Assembly (NCBI RefSeq): GCF_018408705.1
Contig: NZ_AP023421.1
Coordinates: forward strand, 372,001-436,000
DNA: 64,000 bases
Direction of reading: 5' to 3'
DNA from: Pusillibacter faecalis
GTDB lineage: Bacteria; Bacillota; Clostridia; Oscillospirales; Oscillospiraceae
Part shown: positions 53,687 to 61,919 of the stretch, piece by piece
Layout: the number at the start of each line of letters is the position of its first letter
How positions within the stretch are numbered: the stretch's first letter is position 1
The notes under the pieces: generated by a model
What the model was told of the DNA's origin: nothing
Seen by the model: the letters and a program-made list of their open reading frames with translations, nothing else
Databases searched by the model: none
Translations under genes and position numbers: made by a program

Positions 53687-53717
53687 ATAAACGGCCCTGT
53701 AGAAGAGGGCCGTTTAT
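53687..53717 (-). terminator. Terminator of the surface protein gene
   Basis: ATAAACGGCCCT pairs with AGGGCCGTTTAT 40 bases after the surface-protein stop; the minus-strand tail is GTTCTTTTCC. Confidence 0.6.
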
Positions 53718-53760
53718 GCTTGTCTGTGTTCGGGTCAGTGTCTCACCATCTAGTTTGCTC

Positions 53761-56700
53761 TTAGTTTTTTACGACCTCGCCGCCAGGAGCGGAATGAGCG
53801 TCAGCCCACATGTTCTCAAAGGCCGCCCAATCACGCTGCGGCAGCTTCTCGGTCCACTCCTCGTAAGCTTTGGCCTTGCCATTGCGGGTCTTCCACACAT
53901 AGTCATGGCTATTGGTTGCCTCCATCATATCGGCGTAGAACCAGTCGTCCTCGTCCATATCGGGCCAGACGATCATCTCGCGCTCGGGCAGCAGATGATT
54001 CTTGTCAGGCTTGCGGTTCAGGGCGCGATTGACAATCACGCAGGCCTGGGCGCGGGTGATGTTTGTATCCGGCCGATAGGTGCCGTCCTCAAAGCCCTGG
54101 ATCAGGCCTACCCGACTGGCGGCTTCCACATACTCGGTAAACCAGGCGTTCTCGGGTACATCCGTATAGTAGCCCTGATATTCCTCTGTGGTGGTCTCAA
54201 AGAACCCCACCGCCATTTTAGCAAACTGCGCGCGCGTAATCCTGCCGTAGGGCCGGAAAGAGCCGTCCTGGTAGCCGTCGATGATGCCCATGTTGGTCAG
54301 GGTGGAAATGGCATTATTACACCACAAATCAGCCGGAACATCGGTGTAGTTGTTCGTCTGGCACCAGTATTCTTCCCGGGCTTCATCCGTCAGCAGCCGG
54401 AAGAAGATCGTGGCCACCTCGCCGCGGGTAATGGTGCCGTACGGCTTCAGCTCACCATCCTTATAGCCGATGATATACGAATAGTGGTCCTTGGTATTCA
54501 GTTTGCCGCCTCCGTCATCGTCATCATCGTCACTGCTATCATCCGGCGTATCCGGGGGCTGATAGCCTGTCCCTGGAACCGTGTAACTGACCGTGGGCTT
54601 CTGGAACGACTCCGGCTGTCCCTCTACCCCGTCGGAGGCCACGGGATACAACGTGGCCTGATTGTTGGTGTACAGGCCGGTCGTGTAACCATGACCGCCA
54701 TCCCCATCGTAAGTTCCGTGGGTGATGCTGCTGGTGGTGTGATTGGTCAGGGCGGGATTTGTCAGTTTTACTTTATAAGTCAGCTGAACATGGGCAAAGT
54801 TCGTGACATGAATATTAATATCCCACACAAAGCATTCCCCAAGGGTCTGGCCGCCTACTGTCGTTCCGTTCTTATAATAATGCAGGACAAAGGGTGCCTC
54901 GGCCTGATTTGCAGCAGCCACACCGTCAGCGTGGAAAACATAGCGCGCAGTTTCTCCCTCTCCAAGGTCCTGCGTGCTCTCGGATGCAGTGTAGCTCACC
55001 TCTCCAACTGTGAGTCGCAGATTGCCGGCACCCTGGACAAATTCAAAATCATACGCACTGCCGGTGTTATCCGCACCAGAGCCGATCACATCAACAACTT
55101 TGGAGCCGGCGCCCAGGAGGTAAAGGATCTCATTTTGAATCTCTGTGAAAGTAAGCTCCTCATTGTTCGCAAGGTAGTTCACAAACGAGGGTCCCCACGT
55201 ATACTGCGCTCCGCTTACGCTCTCCGCCGTCATCGCATAGCAGTGGTATCCGGCGGCCTTTGCGGACTGATACACCTGATTCGTCAAGTAAAGAGCCTTG
55301 TCAATAGAGTTCGCATACTCTTCATACTTCTCTGGCGGCGTTGCCTCTGAAACGGTGCCGCCATAGGGATATTCGTATGTGATTCCCTGAGCCGCCACCT
55401 GCGTGCCGATGGTGCTCAGCCATTCTTCCCATCCGACGGACGGTGCATCATTTGATCCGTACTTGCTGTTCCAGTTATCCGGTCCCGCCCACGTATTTGT
55501 GCTGCCGTCAACTGTCCAGGACCAGGCGGTAGCCGTCGGCTCTTCATTGTACAGATACGTAATGCCGTCGCTGACAAAGATCAGATACTTGCGGCTTGCG
55601 TCAACAGAGGTATCCGCGTCCAGCATGGCCTTCCCCGCCAGCAGGCCGGCGTGGGTATTGGTTCCGCTGCTGATCTCCTCTGTGATCGCAGCTTCAATGT
55701 CCTCGTACTGGGTACCCAAATCCATCCAGTCCGTCTTGTTGGCGGTCTTGTTGAAAATCACCACGCCCACCTTTACGGACGCGCCCGTATTTTCAACCTG
55801 TGCTTTCAAATTGGACAGCATTTCCAACGCCTGCTTTTCCAAGGCAGCACTTGTGGATTTATCCAGCACAAACACCACATCGCTGACCAGCGCCTCTTCC
55901 GAAGAGGGCAGAGACAGCGTTACCTGGGACTCGTAGCTTGCGTTCAGGTTTGTGGCTGTCTTGGACTTAGAGGTATCCCAGGATGGCGCCTCAGCAAGAT
56001 CATAATAGAGCTTTAAGGTCAGAATTTCAGGGCTCTCCGCTCCCTCGGGGATGGTTGGCAGCACAACAGTTCCGCTGGCTACGCAATCCGGATGATTGAG
56101 GTTCAGCGTATACCCCCTGTAATCCTTTGGTGTGGCGGAAACCGTTTCGCCAATCGGTCCGTACAGCGGAAATTCTGTTTCCGCCAAAGTATACATTCCA
56201 TTTTGCTCTTCCTGGTAGTGCTCCACTTGATAAGCGGCTACTTTGGGGTCGATGACTGACGAGCCTCTTTGGTACGCATACACGTAGCTTGCGTCCGCTG
56301 TGATGACATCGCCGACAGCGGGCAGGGTTTTGTCCCAAGCGCCGGCCTTAAAGCCTTCGTCCGGCCTTTCTCCCGCGGCAGGGAACACATCATCCGCTGT
56401 AACGGTATAGCTGCCGTTTGCGGACCAGTTGCCTTCCCCATCCGTCAGCGTGACGTACTTCACCACATCCGCATTTTCCCCATCGTTCCAGGCACCATGG
56501 ATCACAGTAAAGGTCAGCTTTTTCTGATATCTGTCTGGAATATTGTCGTCGTTTTCATCCTTGGAATAATAGAGTTTTAAGGTTGCGATTTTCAGCTCCC
56601 CCTCAACCTCAGAGGGCACAAATACCTCAGCGCTGGTCACGGTCCCCTCCACATGGGGGTCATACGCAAATCCTTCGTAGCTCTTATAATCCGTCTCTTT

Positions 56701-58260
56701 CACTGTGGCGTTCTGCCCGATCTCTCCATAGCCAGCGGGCAGAACTGTGTCGGCCAGCGTATAGGTCCCATCATCAGCTTCCCGATAGTGCTGAATCTGA
56801 TAGGCCGCTACCTTGGGATCAACCGGGGTTGTATTGGGGGTCCACTGTGCCGTGTAGACAATCTCATAGATGTCTCCAGAGATCGTCTCTGAAACGGAGG
56901 GAGACCAGCCAAGGAATGTATGGTCCTCGCGCTGCGGATTGCCGCCAGCAAAGGTGGGAGTGGCGTCTCCCTCAACCAGATTGTAGGTAATCTGGTCCTC
57001 GAACACCTCGGCACTGTCCACGCCATCCGTATATCTGACACTGTAAACACCGATCTGAGGCGTACCAATCGCATTTTTGGTGAATTGAACCCTTTCGTCC
57101 AAAGCCGTGCTGTCAAACGTCAGATTCACATCACGGTTGGTGTACAGCTCACCAGCTTCGGTATTGTCCTTTTTCAGCTTAATCGTAAAGGTGACCGTCT
57201 TGGTATCCTTTGTGATATCACCGATCGTCCAGGTCAATCTACCATCTTCGCCAACCTCAAGAGCTTCATCCGCTGCCTCCGGGACAAGCTCAAAGGAGTC
57301 GGTATTGACGACATCCGTCATCACCGCATTCTTCCCCGCATGGATCTGGCTGATAATTTCCTCAGTAATTTTCTGCAGGATGCTGGTCAGTGCCGTGCTG
57401 GCGGCGCCATAGTAATATGGCGCATCAGGATAGCCCGTGGAGATTTCTTTTAATTTTCCCGCTTGGTTGTCCCTCAGGTCAATGCCGACGGTAAAAATGG
57501 TAACGCCCGCCTGTTGCAGCCCGTCTGCGGTTGGTTTGGCATTGCCTCTGTTTGGCTCGCCGTCAGAGACAAACACAATAAACTGTTGTTTGTTTGATCC
57601 GTCTTTCAACAGGTTGCTTGCGGCCTTTAATGCGTTTTCATAATTTGTTCCATCGTTATGATTGGCATTAAAGTTGTGGTTGTCAATCTGGTCCGTCAGT
57701 GTTTTTACGTTGTCCGTCAGCTCCTGGGTCATGTTGACGTTGCCTGAAAAGCCGACCAAGCCAATCTTCACCTGGCTGCCATCGGTCAGCAATCCATTGA
57801 CAAAGGTCTTCGCGGCTTCTTTTGCAAGCGCCATTCTGGTTGTGGTCGTGTTGTGGTTTTGGACCTTTTCCAAGTCCCAGAAAGTTTCCCTACATGTGTC
57901 ACATGTATAAACCGTTACGGTCCCTATAATCGGATACCATTCTTCGTGAGAAGAATAAGACTCCGCCGCACATTTCTGAGAAACCCGGTCGTCCATACTG
58001 CCGGAATCGTCAATAACCAGCACGATATCCGCGGGGTGGTTGATCGTCTCAGGGTTGTCCTTGCTTGTTCCGGTGACAGACAGCGTGACGGTATAGGTTC
58101 CATCGTCGTTTTTGGAAACCGTTTTGTTTGCCGTCACACCAGTAGCTGCCGCAGCTTCATCCTTGTCGTCGTATGTATTCCCTGTCGCCAGCACGCTGAC
58201 GGGCAAGAGGGAACATACCATTACAAGGGTCATTAAAATCGCCACGACTCTTTTTTTCAT
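53761..58260 (-). CDS. Giant VWA/MucBP/SLH surface protein
   Basis: The 1499-residue secreted protein starts with a signal peptide (KKRVVAILMTLVMVCSLLPVSVLA). Domains in order: VWA domain 1 (about 78-310, MIDAS DDSGS at 84-88), a beta-rich linker (310-400), a Listeria/Bacteroides-type repeat (about 405-470, FLGWSPS), MucBP-like repeats (about 483-580 and 673-770, YQIQHYRE and YQVEHYQE) with an InlB-like segment between, VWA domain 2 (about 790-1050, DKSTS near 800), a DUF11-like domain, an acidic Asp/Ser linker near 1240 and three SLH repeats (1250-1499) with TRGEVA, TRAQFA and TRAQAC. It should be a wall-bound adhesin-like protein. Start supported by GAAGGAGG. It lies beside a recombinase and inverted repeats that may switch it. 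Confidence 0.9.
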   Translation of the reverse strand: MKKRVVAILMTLVMVCSLLPVSVLATGNTYDDKDEAAAATGVTANKTVSKNDDGTYTVTLSVTGTSKDNPETINHPADIVLVIDDSGSMDDRVSQKCAAESYSSHEEWYPIIGTVTVYTCDTCRETFWDLEKVQNHNTTTTRMALAKEAAKTFVNGLLTDGSQVKIGLVGFSGNVNMTQELTDNVKTLTDQIDNHNFNANHNDGTNYENALKAASNLLKDGSNKQQFIVFVSDGEPNRGNAKPTADGLQQAGVTIFTVGIDLRDNQAGKLKEISTGYPDAPYYYGAASTALTSILQKITEEIISQIHAGKNAVMTDVVNTDSFELVPEAADEALEVGEDGRLTWTIGDITKDTKTVTFTIKLKKDNTEAGELYTNRDVNLTFDSTALDERVQFTKNAIGTPQIGVYSVRYTDGVDSAEVFEDQITYNLVEGDATPTFAGGNPQREDHTFLGWSPSVSETISGDIYEIVYTAQWTPNTTPVDPKVAAYQIQHYREADDGTYTLADTVLPAGYGEIGQNATVKETDYKSYEGFAYDPHVEGTVTSAEVFVPSEVEGELKIATLKLYYSKDENDDNIPDRYQKKLTFTVIHGAWNDGENADVVKYVTLTDGEGNWSANGSYTVTADDVFPAAGERPDEGFKAGAWDKTLPAVGDVITADASYVYAYQRGSSVIDPKVAAYQVEHYQEEQNGMYTLAETEFPLYGPIGETVSATPKDYRGYTLNLNHPDCVASGTVVLPTIPEGAESPEILTLKLYYDLAEAPSWDTSKSKTATNLNASYESQVTLSLPSSEEALVSDVVFVLDKSTSAALEKQALEMLSNLKAQVENTGASVKVGVVIFNKTANKTDWMDLGTQYEDIEAAITEEISSGTNTHAGLLAGKAMLDADTSVDASRKYLIFVSDGITYLYNEEPTATAWSWTVDGSTNTWAGPDNWNSKYGSNDAPSVGWEEWLSTIGTQVAAQGITYEYPYGGTVSEATPPEKYEEYANSIDKALYLTNQVYQSAKAAGYHCYAMTAESVSGAQYTWGPSFVNYLANNEELTFTEIQNEILYLLGAGSKVVDVIGSGADNTGSAYDFEFVQGAGNLRLTVGEVSYTASESTQDLGEGETARYVFHADGVAAANQAEAPFVLHYYKNGTTVGGQTLGECFVWDINIHVTNFAHVQLTYKVKLTNPALTNHTTSSITHGTYDGDGGHGYTTGLYTNNQATLYPVASDGVEGQPESFQKPTVSYTVPGTGYQPPDTPDDSSDDDDDDGGGKLNTKDHYSYIIGYKDGELKPYGTITRGEVATIFFRLLTDEAREEYWCQTNNYTDVPADLWCNNAISTLTNMGIIDGYQDGSFRPYGRITRAQFAKMAVGFFETTTEEYQGYYTDVPENAWFTEYVEAASRVGLIQGFEDGTYRPDTNITRAQACVIVNRALNRKPDKNHLLPEREMIVWPDMDEDDWFYADMMEATNSHDYVWKTRNGKAKAYEEWTEKLPQRDWAAFENMWADAHSAPGGEVVKN

Positions 58261-58652
58261 GCTCTTCCTCCTTCACATCATATTTGTTTTGCCTGCGCTG
58301 GGAAGCCCTGAAAGAGGGATGTGACTCCTTCAGTCCAGACAGTCACCGCAGGCGGCGCGTACCGCCGGACATTTCTGCCGTTCTCTTCCCCTCGCATTGG
58401 AAGCACCCCCTCTGTACAGCCAGGTGCAAAGCAAAGATTGCGCAGGATGGCTGCCGCCAGACGCACTGATCCCATGAGCTGACCGCCGGTTCTCCATAGG
58501 GCATGGAATTCCGCCAGGCGAAAACAGAGCGCCGACATATGCAGAACAGCCATTCTCCGGGAAACCTTCCGGACGCACCTTTTCCAGTTCACCGTAAGTG
58601 TCTCGGCCTTTCAGAGTGGTTGCTCCCCATCATTTTCTGGACATCGCATCCC
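58261..58652 (-). other. Leader region of the surface protein gene
   Basis: About 390 bases of GC-rich DNA precede the start. Open frames in it lack ribosome sites and recognisable sequence. It may be a long structured 5' leader, but I could not match it to a known riboswitch class by eye. GAAGGAGG lies 6 bases before the surface-protein ATG. Confidence 0.4.
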
Positions 58653-58678
58653 TCCTAGAGACAAAAACAACATTTCGT
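58653..58678 (+). repeat. Inverted repeat, left arm
   Basis: TCCTAGAGACAAAAACAACA and the next six bases form a 26-bp sequence whose reverse complement recurs at 58947-58972 with one mismatch. The two arms flank 268 bases between the surface protein and the recombinase. Confidence 0.9.
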
Positions 58679-58730
58679 TCATTTATTCGGCCCAGCCGGT
58701 AAGGTTTCGCGGTAGAAACGCAAAAATAAC

Positions 58731-58767
58731 TGCGCCTATCCGCCCTTTTTAAGAGCAGATAGGCGCA
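58731..58767 (-). terminator. Terminator-like hairpin inside the candidate switch
   Basis: TGCGCCTATC pairs with GATAGGCGCA around a 17-base loop, and the minus-strand tail is GTTATTTTTG. A second 7-bp stem (58776-58806, AAGCCGC/GCGGCTT) with a T-rich tail precedes it in that direction. Confidence 0.55.
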
Positions 58768-58836
58768 AAAATTTAAAGCCGCAAAAAAACAAACTCTCCG
58801 CGGCTTAATTTTTCATACCCAAAAGCCAAAAATATC

Positions 58837-58865
58837 TTGCGTACAATAAAGTTGAGTGATATTAT
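58837..58865 (+). promoter_or_regulatory. Plus-strand promoter inside the candidate switch
   Basis: TTGCGT (58837-58842), 17 bases, TATTAT (58860-58865). As the segment stands it points away from the surface protein; inversion would point it toward the gene. Confidence 0.45.
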
Positions 58866-58888
58866 GGAAATAAATGTATAGGCAAAAA

Positions 58889-58916
58889 ACGATATTTCTC
58901 GTATTGGTTATGTCAA
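58889..58916 (-). promoter_or_regulatory. Minus-strand promoter inside the candidate switch
   Basis: TTGACA (58911-58916) and TATCGT (58889-58894) are 16 bases apart. The -35 box abuts the 16-bp partial repeat copy at 58916-58931. Confidence 0.35.
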
Positions 58917-58931
58917 AATGTTGTTTTTGTC
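58916..58931 (-). repeat. Third, partial repeat copy
   Basis: AAATGTTGTTTTTGTC repeats the 16-bp core of the right arm in the same orientation, 34 bases away. It may be an extra recombinase-binding site. Confidence 0.75.
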
Positions 58932-58946
58932 CCAAGCACAAATATG

Positions 58947-58972
58947 ACGAAATGTTGTTTTTGTCTATAGGA
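58947..58972 (-). repeat. Inverted repeat, right arm
   Basis: The 26-bp complement of the left arm (25 of 26 bases). It overlaps the recombinase stop codon at 58965-58967, so inversion would alter only sequence after the last codon and the stop itself is inside the repeat. Confidence 0.9.
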
Positions 58973-59810
58973 CCAATCCTAATCGTTCCAACATCTGAGC
59001 GTGTTCCACGCCTGTGGTCAAAAGATAGATGCGGGTGGTTTCAACCGAGCTATGGCCCAGCACATCCGCCAGACGCACAATGTCCTTGCAGGACTTATAA
59101 AAAGCAGCAGCAAACACATGGCGGAGATTATGAGGAAACACCTTGGATGGCTCCACTCCCGCCCTTTCACATAGGCTCTTCATCTCCGCCCATATCTGGC
59201 GGCGTGACATTCCCTTGCCACTTCTGGTGAGAAAGATCTCTCCAGAAGTGATTTTTTGCTTTCTAGCGTATTTCAGCAGCTTCCTGCACAGCTTATTGGG
59301 AATAAGAATGGTACGAATTTTGCCCTTCAGTGAAATATCTGCCCGTCCTGCCTGCACCGCCTCCACCGTGAGATAGCGAACCTCACTGACTCGAACGCCA
59401 GTACCACAGATAGCTTCCATCAGCAGAGCAAGACGGGGACGGCTCAGGTTCGCCGCAGTCTCCACCAGCCGCTCATACTCTGCTCTGCTTAGTTCCCGTC
59501 CGGCATCCCGGAACAGCCGCCGCTGAAGCTTCAGAAATTTTACCTGACAGTCTTCCCATCCCGCAAACCGAAAAAAACTATTGACCGCCGCCAGCATGGA
59601 ATTTACCGTTACCGGCGCGTGGTTGTTTTCCAGCAACCTCTCCTTCCATTCCGCTGTGAGCTCTTTCGTGACACTCCGGTTTCCCAGCCAGATGCGGAAC
59701 GCTGACACATCCCGCAGATATTTTTCAATGGTGCCGGGGGCACGTTCATTGCTTTGCAGATATTCGCTAAAGGCTAAAAGCAGCTCATTTGTAATCAGTT
59801 GTTTTTCCAT
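58965..59810 (-). CDS. Tyrosine recombinase (XerC/D-like)
   Basis: The 281-residue enzyme has an N-terminal SAM-like DNA-binding domain (residues 5-90) and a C-terminal catalytic domain with the full tyrosine recombinase set: Arg140 (GTGVRVSE), Lys162/164, His227-x-x-Arg230 (PHNLRH), His253 (LGHSS) and nucleophile Tyr262 (TRIYLL). It is compact with no phage-type arm-binding extension, fitting a simple inversion or resolution recombinase. AAGGGAG precedes the ATG. No phage or transposon genes surround it; inverted repeats start at its own 3' end. Confidence 0.92.
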   Translation of the reverse strand: MEKQLITNELLLAFSEYLQSNERAPGTIEKYLRDVSAFRIWLGNRSVTKELTAEWKERLLENNHAPVTVNSMLAAVNSFFRFAGWEDCQVKFLKLQRRLFRDAGRELSRAEYERLVETAANLSRPRLALLMEAICGTGVRVSEVRYLTVEAVQAGRADISLKGKIRTILIPNKLCRKLLKYARKQKITSGEIFLTRSGKGMSRRQIWAEMKSLCERAGVEPSKVFPHNLRHVFAAAFYKSCKDIVRLADVLGHSSVETTRIYLLTTGVEHAQMLERLGLVL

Positions 59811-59898
59811 GTGTTCTTTCTCCCTTGTTCAAGATACGGCTATTGTCCCTTGTGTGGGGAAGAATATACCGGTCTGCCTGGGACCGCTAATGCTCTTC

Positions 59899-60196
59899 CT
59901 ACCTCTCCTTCATCTTGTCATTGGTAGCCCATTCCCTGGCTGTGATGCTGTTTCTTTCCTTTTCGGTCAGCTTCATGCGCAGGTCCTCTTCCAGTTGTGA
60001 CACGGCCATCACAATGTGGCTGTACACAGCCTTCCGCACAGGTGGGTATGGGCCGCGTCGCTCATCACCAAACCTATTCCGGCTCGTGGGCTTGGGGAAT
60101 ATTGATTTCATGTTGCAAAGCGTCCAGAACAAGTCTGCTCACGTGGTTCTGGATTCCATCCTCCGCACAGCTGATACCTGAATATTCCTCGGACAT
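59899..60196 (-). pseudogene. Possible frameshifted small gene
   Basis: A 40-codon frame at 60074-60196 (MSEEYSGISCAEDGIQNHVS) has AAAGGA nine bases before its ATG and an acidic, coding-like sequence, but ends in a stop. The frame that overlaps its end continues to 59899 with coding-like sequence (VYSHIVMAVSQLEEDLRMKL, then a charged tail). Together they look like one gene of about 95 codons broken by a frameshift near 60075-60110. Two separate short genes is the alternative. I do not recognise the family. Confidence 0.35.
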
Positions 60197-60566
60197 GCCA
60201 CGGATTCCTTTCCATGTTAAGCAGGAATCCATCAAAAAGAGGTTGTTAAGAAAGAAGTGTCGCCCTCCAATCCTATCAAATCTATGGGGATTCGTTCAGC
60301 AGAGTTCCAGAAAGCATCTGGCAATATCACCGACACAGAGAAAAATTTTTGCCAGGCGCCCCTGCGCACAGGCGGGAAGTCTTTCCACCTGATTGCGCCC
60401 CAAGCGGCTCGCCGTTTTGCCGGCAAGCCACACATTCGTGTTCGTGATTGAAGGGCATTCTCGTGTATTGGCACCGCAGCTTTCTCTTCTATCCGGAGCG
60501 CTTCCATACGATATTGGCGGACAACGCCCTCCTTTATGAGTGTTTAGATCTGTAGCACATAAAAAG
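60197..60566. other. Intergenic stretch, nothing identified
   Basis: Only short frames without convincing ribosome sites or motifs were seen here on either strand. Confidence 0.4.
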
Positions 60567-60593
60567 AGGAGGATCTGCTGTGCAGATCCTCCT
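60567..60593. terminator. Terminator-like hairpin
   Basis: A perfect 12-bp stem AGGAGGATCTGC with a TGT loop, flanked by an A run and TTAAAATT, follows a decayed minus-strand frame. Confidence 0.7.
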
Positions 60594-60811
60594 TAAAATT
60601 TTGCAGTTTTCCGCCGGAAATAAGGATAGCGAATGCCGTCAGCCTCTGCATCCCCCTTGCTTTCTGTAAAACGGAGCGCCGAACCCCATGCGGCATCCTA
60701 ATTGGTGTAAGCGCCTCATACTCTTTCAGGGAACTTCTCTTCGTCGTAAAATCCCCCCTACTCTGGTACATTCTGGTCCGTGAGCCAGCCACGAATATCT
60801 TTGATATTCAT
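60593..60811 (-). pseudogene. Decayed frame with internal stops
   Basis: One reading frame from an ATG at 60811 reads MNIKDIRGWLTDQNVPE, then passes three stop codons and ends with coding-like sequence (FTESKGDAEADGIRYPYFRR) just before the hairpin. It could be a small gene inactivated by point mutations, but no homologue is recognised. Confidence 0.3.
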
Positions 60812-60826
60812 TTTGTGGGCAGCTTG

Positions 60827-60883
60827 TCTACATCGCAAAAGAGGGATGGCGCCACTGGCGCCATCCCTCTTTTGCGATGTAGA
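60827..60883. repeat. 57-bp palindrome with 28-bp perfect arms
   Basis: Twenty-eight bases (starting TCTACATCGCAAAAGAGGGA) are followed after one central C by their exact reverse complement. It lies 12 bases after the nitrilase stop and can act as its terminator, but it is far longer than any other hairpin in the window. Confidence 0.92.
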
Positions 60884-60894
60884 TTCTCTTGCAT

Positions 60895-61722
60895 TCAATA
60901 GGGCTTGACGATCTCTCCATAGACGTCTGGCCTTCTATCCCGGAAAAAGGTATAGTATCTAGCCCGCTCCTTCTGAGTCAGGGAGAGGTCGATCTCTGCA
61001 GAAATTACCCCCTCCTTTTCCTCATCCAGCGCGGCGATCTCCCGTCCGACGGGGTCCATGATCTTGCTGTGACCAAAGAAGCTCAATGTCCCGCCGTCGT
61101 TCCCGATTCGGTTGGCAGCAACCAGATGAAGCGTGTTGTCAAAGGCCCGCGCCTTTGTAATGAGATCCCAGTCGTCCGCATAGGGATCTTCCCAGTTGGT
61201 GCTGACGATCAGCAGGTCCACACCTTGTAGGGCATAGCATCTGGCCACCTCGGGGAAGCCTGTATCCCAGCAGATCATGATGCCAAGCTTGCCGATCTCT
61301 GTGTCAAAGACCGGGAAGCCGCAGCCGGCGCGGCACCATCTCTTCTCGTCGGCAAAGGGATGGACCTTGCGATAGGTTCCGCGGGCTTTTCCGTCACTGT
61401 CGATCAGCACCGCCGCGTTATAGAGAACATCCGTCAGGACAGGGTCCCGCTCGGGGAAGCCGTAGACAATATGCACATGGTGCTTTCGGGCAAGTTCCCC
61501 CATCAGACGCATGCTCTCGCCGTCGGGAAGCGTTTCAGCCAGTTCCTGAAACATTTCGGGTGTTCCCTCATAGCCAGAGGTCATTAGCTCCGGGAACACA
61601 ATCAGCTGCGTCTTGGGGTATTGGGTCATAACAGTTTCCACCCAAGAACGCATCTTCTCCAGATTATACTGCTTATCGCCAAGCCTTGGCAGCAGCTGCA
61701 CACAGGAAACGGTAATCTTCAT
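60895..61722 (-). CDS. Nitrilase/carbon-nitrogen hydrolase family protein
   Basis: The 275-residue enzyme has the family's Glu-Lys-Cys triad: Glu45 (FPELMTSG), Lys119 (YRKVHPF) and Cys151 (MICWDTGFPE). It should hydrolyse a nitrile, amide or carbamoyl compound; substrate not readable. GAGGAGG before the ATG at 61722 sets the start, although 19 further codons are open. It is the last gene of the sigma-54-controlled symporter operon, suggesting that it processes the imported substrate. Confidence 0.9.
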   Translation of the reverse strand: MKITVSCVQLLPRLGDKQYNLEKMRSWVETVMTQYPKTQLIVFPELMTSGYEGTPEMFQELAETLPDGESMRLMGELARKHHVHIVYGFPERDPVLTDVLYNAAVLIDSDGKARGTYRKVHPFADEKRWCRAGCGFPVFDTEIGKLGIMICWDTGFPEVARCYALQGVDLLIVSTNWEDPYADDWDLITKARAFDNTLHLVAANRIGNDGGTLSFFGHSKIMDPVGREIAALDEEKEGVISAEIDLSLTQKERARYYTFFRDRRPDVYGEIVKPY

Positions 61723-61780
61723 GTTGTCCTCCTCATCGGGAATTCCTTCCCTTGTTTTTTTGGGGCTTGTGCGTATCATC

Positions 61781-61903
61781 CTATTTTTTGAAAAGAAGGT
61801 TCCACAGCTCTTTCAGCGCGGGCACCGCAATCATCACAACACCCACGACAAACCAAGCATATGCCCCCCACAAAACCACGGTCAATGTACCCTGACTAAT
61901 CAT
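61781..61903 (-). CDS. 40-residue single-pass membrane protein
   Basis: The frame begins MISQGTLTVVLWGAYAWFVV and forms one long hydrophobic helix (about residues 6-29) with a cytosolic basic end (LFKK). AAGGAGG seven bases before the ATG is a strong ribosome site. It sits directly after the symporter, like the small accessory subunits of some sodium symporters, and before the nitrilase. Likely partner of the symporter (inference). Confidence 0.75.
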   Translation of the reverse strand: MISQGTLTVVLWGAYAWFVVGVVMIAVPALKELWNLLFKK

Positions 61904-61919
61904 ATTGTTACCTCCTTAC

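Noticed and set aside
53362..53688. Minus-strand frame of 108 codons across the tRNA
   Set aside because: It contains the WIRTSGLQSRSL-type sequence that is a translation of an antisense tRNA, a well-known false gene.
53716..55350. Plus-strand frame of 544 codons
   Set aside because: It is entirely antisense to the surface-protein gene, whose domains are clear; no ribosome site or recognisable domain.
58278..58592. Minus-strand frame of 104 codons in the surface-protein leader
   Set aside because: No ribosome site at its start and no protein-like pattern; more likely part of an untranslated leader.
58965..59810. Prophage or integrative element marked by the integrase
   Set aside because: No phage, plasmid or conjugation genes, and no direct-repeat attachment pair at the nearby tRNA; the enzyme fits a local inversion switch better.
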